A stretch of DNA of 64,000 nucleotides from Gemmataceae bacterium (GTDB lineage Bacteria > Planctomycetota > Planctomycetia > Gemmatales > Gemmataceae). Where the stretch lies: positions 1 to 64,000 of the forward strand of contig JAKEET010000118.1 in the NCBI GenBank assembly GCA_022616435.1. Direction: 5' to 3'. This document shows, piece after piece, positions 57,251-64,000 of the stretch. A model generated the notes under the pieces. It worked only from the letters and a program-made list of their open reading frames with translations. It did not search any database and was not told where the DNA came from. Numbering within the stretch: the first letter of the stretch is position 1; each line of letters opens with the position of its first letter. A program made the position numbers and the translations under genes.

Positions 57251-57952
57251 TCATTGGCTGCCGATGAGGATGACATGCAGCTCGCCAGGTCCGTGAACGC
57301 CGGTGACGAGTTTCAGCTCGATATCGCCGGTCTTGCTGGGGCCCGTGATCAGGGTCAAGCATGACGGCGGCGGCGCCGCGGGTTTGGCGAGGTCGGCGAC
57401 CGGCGAGTACAGATCGAAGAGATCGAACAGGTCGGGCAGAATCTGCTCGACGTGGGCGAGAGCGATGTGGACCGGCGGCAGGAGGCTGAGCGATCGTGGT
57501 TCGTTGGGCGCCGTGGCCATGACCACGCTCCCCGTCTCCGCGATCAAATAGGCGACGTTGGAGATGCCGATGTCGGCGGCGAACATCGCCTCGCGAAACC
57601 GCGGCGCGGCCAGCGCGTCCATTGGCGTCATGTCGACGCCGTCGCCGCGCAATCGATTGGCAACGTCCAGGTCCTCGATGACGCCGCCGCAGCCGAGGGC
57701 AATCTTGCGGGCCTGATGCCGCTGCATGATGTCGCGAATCCGCTGCACCGCCGCGTCGCGATCCGGCGTCACGAACGGGTGTCCGCCGGCGGCGGTCAGC
57801 TCCGAACAGAAACGCTCGACGGCATCGGCCGCGCCCTGGTAACCGATGCGGCCGCGCTCGGGGAGCGGCGGCGCGGGTTGGAGCCGATTCCCTTCGGTGA
57901 CGGCCAGCCGTACCTGGTGCAAGATGGTGTCGCGGGTCTGCATGAGGGGCAT
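57251..57952 (-). CDS. lutC: Lactate utilization protein LutC (LUD domain)
   Basis: The 233-residue protein has the LUD fold: GVIEDLDVANRLRGDG, DIGISNVAYLIAETGSVVMA and LITGPSKTGDIELKLVTGVH. It is the third gene of lutABC, starting three bases after lutB stops. LutC works with LutA and LutB to oxidise L-lactate to pyruvate. Confidence 0.92.
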   Translation of the reverse strand: MPLMQTRDTILHQVRLAVTEGNRLQPAPPLPERGRIGYQGAADAVERFCSELTAAGGHPFVTPDRDAAVQRIRDIMQRHQARKIALGCGGVIEDLDVANRLRGDGVDMTPMDALAAPRFREAMFAADIGISNVAYLIAETGSVVMATAPNEPRSLSLLPPVHIALAHVEQILPDLFDLFDLYSPVADLAKPAAPPPSCLTLITGPSKTGDIELKLVTGVHGPGELHVILIGSQ

Positions 57953-57955
57953 CCG

Positions 57956-59389
57956 TCACTCGAGGTCTTTTTTCCACCGTTGCCGGAAGGACAGCGCCGC
58001 CGGCGCGGGAAAGTCGCGGAGGGCCGTCCAGCTAGCGCCGGGACCGGGCAGCCGCGTCAGCCAGCCGTCCTGGTCCCAGCGCCGCAAGGCCAGGCGGGCG
58101 CCGCGCAAGGCGAGTCGATACAGCCAGGGCCGGCGGAGCACGACGCTCCACAACCGATAGGCCCAGCTTTCCCAACGCCCCCGGTGACGCCCCCCGTGAC
58201 CTCCCTGGCCATGCTGGTGCTGCAACGCCCGCAAACCGATCAGCATGTGCGGGATGTTGATCTTCACCGGGCACGCGGCCTGGCACGCGCCACATAGAGA
58301 AGACGCATGAGGCAGATGCGGGTTCAGGGTGACGCTGTCATAAAGCGGCGTCAGGATGCTGCCGATCGGCCCCGAATAGACGCCGCCATAGGCGTGGCCG
58401 CCGATGCGGCGGTACACCGGGCAGGCGTTGAGGCACGCCCCGCAACGAATGCACTGCAGGCTTTCGCGAAACGGCGTCGCCAGCACCCGCGACCGGCCGT
58501 TGTCGAGGATGACCAGGTGAAACTCGTCCGGCCCGTCCTGCTCGCCCGGCCGCTTCGGACCGGTGATCATCGTGGTGTAGACCGACAGCGTCTGCCCGGT
58601 GGCGCCGCGGGCCAGGAGCTTGAGGAACACCGGCAGGTCGCGCATGCGCGGGATCACCTTTTCGATGCCCATCAAGGCCACGTGAACGCGCGGGCAAGTG
58701 GTCGTCAGCCGGCCGTTGCCTTCGTTGGTGATGAGCACGATCGAGCCGGTCTCGGCGACGGCGAAGTTGACGCCGGAGATGCCGAGGTCGGCGCGCCGGA
58801 ACTCCTCGCGCAGCACGCGCCGGCCCGCAAGGGCCAGGCTCTTCGGATCGTCCGGGAGCGGCTGGCCGAGATGCTGCGACAGCACGCGGGCCACGCTCTC
58901 GCGGGTGTGGTGCACCGCGGGGGCCACCAGGTGCGACGGCCGTTCGCCGGCGAGCTGGATGATGAACTCGCCGAAGTCGGTCTCCGTGACGCGGACGCCG
59001 GCCTTTTCCAGAGCGCCGTTGAGGTGGATTTCCTCGGAAGTCATCGACTTCGATTTGACGGCGTTCTGGCAACCGGCTTGCTGGGCGATCGTGACGATGA
59101 TGCGCCGGGCGTCGTCCGCGGTCGCCGCCCAGTGGACTCGCCCGCCGAGTTTTTGCACCGAGGCTTCAAGCTGTTCGAGGTAGCGGTCGAGATGGGCCAG
59201 CGTGTGCTCTTTGATGCGCTTGGCGTGGTCGCGGAGGGCGCTGCTGTCGGCCAGCGCCGCGTAGCCCTTGCGATTGCCGGCCATGAGGGTGTCGGTCAGC
59301 CGCGTCAGGGCCGCTTGCAACGGCGGGTCGGCGAGGGCCTGGTTGCTGGCGCCCAGAAAATCATGGTGTTCATGTTGCGCGTAGTTCAT
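57956..59389 (-). CDS. lutB: Lactate utilization iron-sulfur protein LutB
   Basis: The 477-residue protein carries an N-terminal LUD domain (ISGVNFAVAETGSIVLITNE) and two ferredoxin-type 4Fe-4S sites: CIRCGACLNACPVYR and CGACQAACPVKINIP. The C-terminal part is basic and helical. It is the electron-transferring subunit of the LutABC lactate oxidase and lies between lutA and lutC with gaps of three to five bases. Confidence 0.94.
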   Translation of the reverse strand: MNYAQHEHHDFLGASNQALADPPLQAALTRLTDTLMAGNRKGYAALADSSALRDHAKRIKEHTLAHLDRYLEQLEASVQKLGGRVHWAATADDARRIIVTIAQQAGCQNAVKSKSMTSEEIHLNGALEKAGVRVTETDFGEFIIQLAGERPSHLVAPAVHHTRESVARVLSQHLGQPLPDDPKSLALAGRRVLREEFRRADLGISGVNFAVAETGSIVLITNEGNGRLTTTCPRVHVALMGIEKVIPRMRDLPVFLKLLARGATGQTLSVYTTMITGPKRPGEQDGPDEFHLVILDNGRSRVLATPFRESLQCIRCGACLNACPVYRRIGGHAYGGVYSGPIGSILTPLYDSVTLNPHLPHASSLCGACQAACPVKINIPHMLIGLRALQHQHGQGGHGGRHRGRWESWAYRLWSVVLRRPWLYRLALRGARLALRRWDQDGWLTRLPGPGASWTALRDFPAPAALSFRQRWKKDLE

Positions 59390-59393
59390 GACG

Positions 59394-60125
59394 TCACTGC
59401 TGGGCCAGCACCTCCGCCAGGTGCATGATGCGTACCTTGCCGCCGCGGCGGCGCAGGCAGCCGCCGATGTTCATCAAGCAGCCCGCGTCCGTCGCCACCA
59501 CCACCTCGGCCCCGGTCTTCTCGACAAAGCCGGCCTTGTCGTTGACCATGGCGCCCGAGATCGCCGGGTAGCGGACCGCGAACGAGCCGCCGAAGCCGCA
59601 GCACTCGTCGTGGCGCTCCAGCGGCACGAGTTCCAGCCCCGCGACGTTCTCCAGCAAGCGCAGCGGCTCGGTCGTGATCCCCAGGCCGCGCAGATGACAC
59701 GCCATGTGATAGGTCGCCCTGGCCGGGTAGCGAGCGCCGACATCGACCTTGCCCAGCACGTTGACGAGAAAATCGGAAAGCTCATGCGTGCGCCGCGCCA
59801 GGTCTTCGGCCCGGCCGTGCCACACCGGGTCGTGATGGAACAGCTCCGGGTATTCCAGCTTCACCATCGCGGCGCACGAGCCGGACGGCGTGACCACGAG
59901 CGGGCTCTTCGCGAAGGCGTGGATGGTGTGCTTGGCCAGGGCGCGGGCGTCGTGATGGAAGCCGCTGTTGAAGTGCGGCTGGCCGCAGCAGGTTTGCGAT
60001 TCCGGGAAATCGACGCCGACGCCCAGGCGGCGCAGCAGCTTCACGGTGGCGACGCCGACGTCGGGGAACAGGGCGTCGCCCAGGCAGGTGATCATCAACG
60101 ACGCGTGCAAGGAAGCGGTCCTCAC
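59394..60125 (-). CDS. lutA: Lactate utilization protein LutA (CCG domains)
   Basis: The GTG at 60125 keeps the first strand of the fold (SLHASLMITCLGDALFPDVG). The 243-residue protein has two CCG-type clusters: FPESQTCCGQPHFNSGF and ERHDECCGFGGSFAVRYP, with CHLRG between, typical of heterodisulfide-reductase-like subunits. It opens the lutABC operon. A short hairpin lies between it and the upstream esterase gene. Confidence 0.93.
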   Translation of the reverse strand: MRTASLHASLMITCLGDALFPDVGVATVKLLRRLGVGVDFPESQTCCGQPHFNSGFHHDARALAKHTIHAFAKSPLVVTPSGSCAAMVKLEYPELFHHDPVWHGRAEDLARRTHELSDFLVNVLGKVDVGARYPARATYHMACHLRGLGITTEPLRLLENVAGLELVPLERHDECCGFGGSFAVRYPAISGAMVNDKAGFVEKTGAEVVVATDAGCLMNIGGCLRRRGGKVRIMHLAEVLAQQ

Positions 60126-60128
60126 GAT

Positions 60129-60145
60129 GGCGAGCGTCGCTCGCC
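60129..60145. repeat. Hairpin ggcgagc/gctcgcc before lutA
   Basis: A seven-base perfect stem (ggcgagc, loop gtc, gctcgcc) sits between the esterase stop and the lutA start. On the minus strand it is preceded by gtagg, where tag is the esterase stop codon, matching the leader of hairpins at 5546 and 49012. It could attenuate lutABC transcription or be a small mobile element. Confidence 0.6.
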
Positions 60146-60870
60146 TACAGCAAGCGCCGGCTCTCTTGTTCCAGTCCCTCGGCGAGGAAGCGAATCACCG
60201 GTTCCGCCATGCGGTTGAAGTAGTCCCAGGTATGACCGCCCGCCGAGGTTGTGAAATCCATGGTGTGCGGCACGCCCAGCGCGCTGAGCTTCTCGTGGAG
60301 CCGGTCGTTGCCGCGGAACCAATCGACGTCCTCCGGATCAATGGCGAAGAACAGGTGCGGCGGCCAATCGTGCGGGTGGATGTGCATCAGGGCCGTCTGC
60401 TGCCGGCACTGCTCCTTGCTCGTGAACATGTCGTCGAGCGGCAAGCCTTCGTTGTACCGTTCGTGAAAATCGAGCGCCGAGGCGATGCCGGCCGCCACGG
60501 GAAACGCCTGCGGATGCCGAAAAGCCAGCCGCAGCGCTCCCTGCCCGCCCATGCTGATGCCGAAGACGCCGATGCCGCGCGGGCCGAAGCCCCAGCGCGA
60601 GCGCATCATCGGCGCCACCACGCCGAGCAGGTGCTGTTCGGGTGTGATCGCGGCGTCGAATTCCGCACACACGCGATCCAGCCAGAAGGAGCGCTGGCCA
60701 TGCGGCGAGACGCACACCAGGTTCCACCTGGCGAGAAGTTCCGTGTAGGTCTGGTTGTCGCGCAACGTTTCCAGGCCGATGCCGTGCAGAAAGATCACGC
60801 CGAAGCGCGGCGTGCCGGGCGGCGTGAAGACGTCCGCGCCCTTGCCGCCGATGGTTTCCTGGGTCCACAT
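60145..60870 (-). CDS. Esterase (alpha/beta hydrolase, esterase D-like)
   Basis: The 241-residue protein has FGVIFLHGIGLETLRDNQ (oxyanion region), the nucleophile in GVFGISMGGQGALRLAFRH and a catalytic His in TTSAGGHTWDYFNRM. This fits the putative esterase/S-formylglutathione-hydrolase branch. No signal peptide is seen. It precedes lutABC on the same strand, 20 bases apart, so may be co-transcribed. Confidence 0.85.
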   Translation of the reverse strand: MWTQETIGGKGADVFTPPGTPRFGVIFLHGIGLETLRDNQTYTELLARWNLVCVSPHGQRSFWLDRVCAEFDAAITPEQHLLGVVAPMMRSRWGFGPRGIGVFGISMGGQGALRLAFRHPQAFPVAAGIASALDFHERYNEGLPLDDMFTSKEQCRQQTALMHIHPHDWPPHLFFAIDPEDVDWFRGNDRLHEKLSALGVPHTMDFTTSAGGHTWDYFNRMAEPVIRFLAEGLEQESRRLL

Positions 60871-60890
60871 GCGGTCATGTTATGGAAAGC

Positions 60891-60942
60891 CCTCGCTGAC
60901 GCGTCGGGTTCGGGCCTTCACCAACCCGACGCGTAAGCGAGG
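60891..60942. repeat. Long palindrome between two genes
   Basis: The outer arms cctcgct/agcgagg and inner arms acgcgtcgggtt/aacccgacgcgt enclose a 12-base loop, forming a near-perfect 52-base hairpin with a single mismatch. It lies just downstream of the small gene at 60952 and upstream of the esterase. It could be a terminator without T tract or a REP-like element. Confidence 0.75.
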
Positions 60943-60951
60943 CCGCGCGGA

Positions 60952-61416
60952 TTATTGGATCCGATCTTCGATGCGCCGGAACTCGGTCGACGAAGTCCGT
61001 TGGCCTTGACGATCCTCGATGCCGGCGTCCGGGTTCGCGGCTTCGTCGGCGACCTCCTCAGTGCGCCGCGGCGAGCGGACCGCGTGGCGCAGCACCGATT
61101 CGAGTTCGCGGGCTTCGGCATCCAGGGTTGCGATGTCGCCTTGGAACACCAGCGTCATGAAAGTCCAAACCTCGAAGTCGCAGCTCACCCAGGTCGCGTC
61201 GTCGGGCTGGAGGTTGGCCCGCACCAGCACGTGCGTGTCATACGCGCGGATGTCGAAGCGCCACACGACCGACCACTTGTTGCCCCGGTGGAAATGCCAC
61301 TCGCCCTCCCCTTCGTCAACCAGCCGATAGCCCAGGCCGCAGAAGTGCTCGACGATCATCCGGTCCACGTCGTCCTGGATGGGGACCTTGAACGCCACGT
61401 GATGCTTGAGCGCCAT
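60952..61416 (-). CDS. Small protein of unknown function
   Basis: The 154-residue product begins MALKHHVAFKVPIQDDVDRM and has an alternating strand pattern (HFHRGNKWSVVWRFDIRAYD, HVLVRANLQPDDATWVSCDF), then a charged tail. There is no signal peptide or helix pair. A small beta-barrel-like domain is likely, but no family is recognised. It is upstream of the esterase on the same strand, with the palindrome at 60891 between them. Confidence 0.62.
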   Translation of the reverse strand: MALKHHVAFKVPIQDDVDRMIVEHFCGLGYRLVDEGEGEWHFHRGNKWSVVWRFDIRAYDTHVLVRANLQPDDATWVSCDFEVWTFMTLVFQGDIATLDAEARELESVLRHAVRSPRRTEEVADEAANPDAGIEDRQGQRTSSTEFRRIEDRIQ

Positions 61417-61678
61417 CGCCAGTCTCCCTCATCGGTCACATGCCCCGACACCGGAATTCTCGCATGACCGCGCGGCGGTTGCAAGCGTGCCATGGCCTCC
61501 GCGCTTCGCGCTTCACGCTTCCATCTCACCCTTGCACTTGCCCTGGACCAGTGCGAGAATAGCCGTCAGCCCTGGGCTCGCTTTCTCGACAAAATGGAGA
61601 CAGGCGCCGGGCAAGCCAGCGACGACGTTCGACGCCCTGCCGGCGCCGGTCCCGATTTGCCCCTCCGTTGGGTCGCTC

Positions 61679-64000
61679 ATGAGCGTTCCTTGCCCGTATT
61701 GCGAGAACACCATCCGGCTGCCGCCGGAAGAGACCAACGACGTCTTGTGTCCCACGTGCGGCTCGTCGGTTCACCTCGACCGGACCACCACCGCCTGGAC
61801 GCCCACGCCAGGGCAGCGACAGCTCGGCCGATTCCTCTTGCTCGATCGGGTGGGCGCCGGCTCCTTTGGCAGCGTCTTCAAGGCGCGCGACACCGAGCTG
61901 GACCGCATCGTGGCCATCAAGGTCCCGCACACCATCGTTCTTGGCGCCAGCGCCGCCGACAGCGACCGTTTCTTTCGTGAAGCCCGCAGCGTGGCCCAGT
62001 TGCGACATCCCGCCATCGTGTCGGTCCACGAAGTCGGTCAGCACGAGGGCGTCCCCTTTCTGGTCGAGGACTTTGTCGAGGGCATTACCCTGGCCGATCT
62101 GATGACCGGGCCGCGGTTGCCGCCGCGCCAGGTCGCCGAGCTGGTGGCCGCCATCGCCGACGCCTTGCAGTATGCCCACGACCGCGGCGTCGTCCATCGC
62201 GACATCAAGCCGTCGAACATCATGCTGGAAAGAGGAGTCAGGGGCCAGGAGTCAGGGGTCGGGGGGCAGGAGTCCGGAATCAGGAGTCAGGAATCAGGGA
62301 GTCAGCAATCAGCGATCAGGAGTCAGGCATCAGGAGGCAGCGCATCGAAAACACTGGCCCCTGACTCCTGTGTCCTGACTCCTGACTCATGTCTCCTGAC
62401 TCCGCGCTTGATGGACTTTGGCCTGGCCCGCCGCGACGAGGGCGAGGTCACGGTGACGACGGAAGGGCAGGTGCTGGGAACGCCGGCGTACATGAGTCCG
62501 GAGCAGGCCCGCGGCGAGGCCCACCAGGTCGATGGCCGCAGCGATGTCTACAGCCTGGGCGTCATCCTTTACCGGTTGCTGACCGGATCGCGGCCGTTCC
62601 AGGGCAATGCCCGGCTGCTGCTGCACCAGGTCTTGCACGAGGAGCCGCCGCCGCCGCGCCGCCGCGATCCCGGCTTGCCGCGCGACCTCGACACCATCTG
62701 CCTCAAGGCGATGGCCAAGGCGCCCGAGCGGCGCTACCAGACGGCCGGCGAGCTCGCCGCGGACCTGCGGCGTTACCTGCGCGGCGAGCCGATTCAGGCC
62801 CGGCCCGTCGGCGCCCTGGAGCGAATGGTCAAGTGGATGCGGCGGCATCCGACGGCGGCGGCGCTGTGGACCATGCTGATCGTGGTCGTGGCCGCGGCTG
62901 GCTGGCTGTGGCACCGTGAAGCCCAGCAGCGCCGCCGCGACGAGGCGCAACGCCTGGCCGAGGAAGCGGCCCGTCAAGTTCACATCGAACATTACGCCAA
63001 CGTCGTGCGGCGCGGCGGCGTGCTCGAAGGGGTCGGCCGCCTCGACGAGGAGCAGGCCCGGCGCCGCTACCTCAGTTACCGAATCTCGCGGCGACAGGGT
63101 CGCGTCGAGAAAGTCGAAGCCGTCACCGGCCGCGGCGAGTTGAGCGGCCGGGAAATCCACGGCTCGCTGACCGAACGCCAGGGTCGCTCGGTCTACATCG
63201 ACGACAACCGCGCGGCGCCGGGTTTGCGCGAATGCCAGTTCGAATACAAGTATGACGACCGCGGCCAGGTCGCGGAGGAAATCGCTTCCGATCCTCAAGG
63301 ACGGGTGTTGTGGGTTTTCCACTACACCGCGCATGGGCCGAACACGAGCACGGGGCATTTCACCGAGGAGCGCGGCTTTCCGCGGTCGCGAACCGCCTCC
63401 GGCGCGTCGTACGTCGCCATCACGCGCACGCCGGAGGGCTGGGAGCGCGAGATTCGCTATCTCGACGGCCGCGGCCGGCCCGCCCCGATCGCGGACGGCA
63501 GTTACGGCCTGCGCCAGGACCACGACGGCCGCGGACTGGTGGTGTTGCAGACCTTGATCGACGCCCAGGGCAAGCCGATCACCGGCAAGAACGGCTTCGC
63601 GGCGGTGCGCCAGACCTTCGACGACGTCGGCCAGCCGATCGAGTCGGCGTACCTGGGAATCGACGGCCGCCTCGCCAGGAACGCCGACGGCATCGCTGTC
63701 ATCCGCCAGACCTTCGACGCGCACGGCAACCCGGTCGAGCAGGCCTACTTCGACGCGGCCGGGCAGCCCGCCTTGCACCGCGACGGCTATGCCCGCGTGA
63801 AGAAAACCTATGACGAGCGCGGCAGCAACACCGGCTGGTCGCTGCACGGCCCGGACGGCAAACCCACGCTCCATCGCCGCTGGAATTACGCGCGAACCAC
63901 GCTCACGGTCAACGACCGCGGCCGGACGCTCGAGCAGGTCTACTACGGCCTCGACGGCCGGCCCACGGTGACGCTTCCCGGCGTGACCAAGTACCTCAAC
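61679..64000 (+). CDS. Ser/Thr protein kinase, partial, with in-core repeat insert
   Basis: Reading from the ATG at 61679, one frame stays open to the window end (774 codons). It starts with a zinc-ribbon-like CPYCENTIRL...CPTCGSS pair, then the kinase (GAGSFGSVFKA, VAIKVPH, HRDIKPSNIMLE). Fifty-eight codons of repeat-derived sequence (62231-62404) then separate the catalytic loop from RLMDFGLARRDEGEV. The rest of the domain, including GTPAYMSPEQARGEA, is intact. A membrane helix (AALWTMLIVVVAAAGWLW) leads to an external part with YD/RHS-like repeats: FDDVGQPIESAYLGIDG, FDAHGNPVEQAYFDAAG and YDERGSN. The C-terminus is off the window. Confidence 0.85.
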   Translation, partial: MSVPCPYCENTIRLPPEETNDVLCPTCGSSVHLDRTTTAWTPTPGQRQLGRFLLLDRVGAGSFGSVFKARDTELDRIVAIKVPHTIVLGASAADSDRFFREARSVAQLRHPAIVSVHEVGQHEGVPFLVEDFVEGITLADLMTGPRLPPRQVAELVAAIADALQYAHDRGVVHRDIKPSNIMLERGVRGQESGVGGQESGIRSQESGSQQSAIRSQASGGSASKTLAPDSCVLTPDSCLLTPRLMDFGLARRDEGEVTVTTEGQVLGTPAYMSPEQARGEAHQVDGRSDVYSLGVILYRLLTGSRPFQGNARLLLHQVLHEEPPPPRRRDPGLPRDLDTICLKAMAKAPERRYQTAGELAADLRRYLRGEPIQARPVGALERMVKWMRRHPTAAALWTMLIVVVAAAGWLWHREAQQRRRDEAQRLAEEAARQVHIEHYANVVRRGGVLEGVGRLDEEQARRRYLSYRISRRQGRVEKVEAVTGRGELSGREIHGSLTERQGRSVYIDDNRAAPGLRECQFEYKYDDRGQVAEEIASDPQGRVLWVFHYTAHGPNTSTGHFTEERGFPRSRTASGASYVAITRTPEGWEREIRYLDGRGRPAPIADGSYGLRQDHDGRGLVVLQTLIDAQGKPITGKNGFAAVRQTFDDVGQPIESAYLGIDGRLARNADGIAVIRQTFDAHGNPVEQAYFDAAGQPALHRDGYARVKKTYDERGSNTGWSLHGPDGKPTLHRRWNYARTTLTVNDRGRTLEQVYYGLDGRPTVTLPGVTKYLN
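62231..62404 (+). repeat. ggagtcagg repeat block inserted in frame in a kinase
   Basis: The 174 bases carry many copies of caggagtcagg and gaatcaggga on the first side, and their complements (ctgactcctg, gtcctgactcc) on the last, so the ends can pair. The insert is a multiple of three and open in the kinase frame. It encodes a Gly/Ser/Gln-rich stretch between the catalytic loop and the DFG motif, where normally only about six residues occur. Related pieces lie at 488-510 and near 42664. Confidence 0.85.

Noticed and set aside
61417-61678. Upstream coding extension of the last kinase
   Set aside because: The ATG at 61679 begins directly with the CxxC head. Frames upstream have no family similarity.

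Overview
The window looks like a chromosomal stretch of a high-GC planctomycete, most likely a member of the Gemmataceae. This is inferred from gene content rather than from a marker gene: paired DUF1549/DUF1553 and DUF1501 proteins with Tat signals, short DUF1559 pseudopilins, several Ser/Thr kinases with long C-terminal tails, a WD40 protein with a J-domain-like head, a planctomycete-type cytochrome c fused to a kinase, and an exported protein with a planctomycete-type beta domain. No rRNA, tRNA, CRISPR array or prophage was seen. Housekeeping genes (dnaE, serS, rsmH, gap, gltA, lutABC) are scattered among accessory genes.

Layout. 1-165: the 5' tip of a Ser/Thr kinase. 508-5940: an operon of two membrane-anchored von Willebrand A proteins separated by three tiny, mutually similar single-helix proteins. 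6082-10365: membrane protein, then a DUF1549/DUF1553-DUF1501 pair. 10452-15785: SLC13-type transporter, a kinase fused to a PilZ domain, archease, a Suppressor-of-fused-like protein and a Cys/His-rich protein. 15795-18743: sulfite oxidase coupled to an exported methyltransferase-like protein, then TerC. 18870-21922: gap, a luciferase-like oxidoreductase and a hydrolase as one operon. 22353-28651: secreted proteins, a pseudopilin, a CoA transferase, a phosphotransferase and a LamG-like protein. 28808-34552: Mrp ATPase with DUF971, a PQQ-like propeller, a RelE-type toxin-antitoxin pair, a Kelch protein and an Imm11-like protein. 34602-40992: WD40 protein and dnaE. 40993-42628: a decayed zone with a relic of a dnaE tail, a truncated gene and a PIN toxin-antitoxin pair. 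42752-47972: orphan DUF1501, then a redox-flavoured sigma-factor/kinase locus. 48056-57144: secreted protein, response-regulator diguanylate cyclase, rsmH, YjhG/YagF dehydratase, serS, short pseudopilin, citrate synthase. 57251-60125: lutABC for lactate oxidation. 60145-64000: esterase, small protein, and a kinase that runs off the end.

Most striking is 44342-47972. An ECF sigma factor is followed by a kinase whose outer part carries two haem-c CxxCH motifs. Directly after it lies a secreted thioredoxin-fold-like protein in which an in-frame TGA falls where relatives have the second Cys of CxxC, giving Cys-Pro-Val-TGA. This reads as a candidate selenoprotein next to a candidate redox-sensing kinase. 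Two neighbouring short genes each need one base removed to read through, so sequencing error must be excluded first.

A second theme is small mobile palindromic repeats. They occur between genes, against the start codon of the first vWA gene, inside a truncated gene, and in frame inside the catalytic core of the last kinase.
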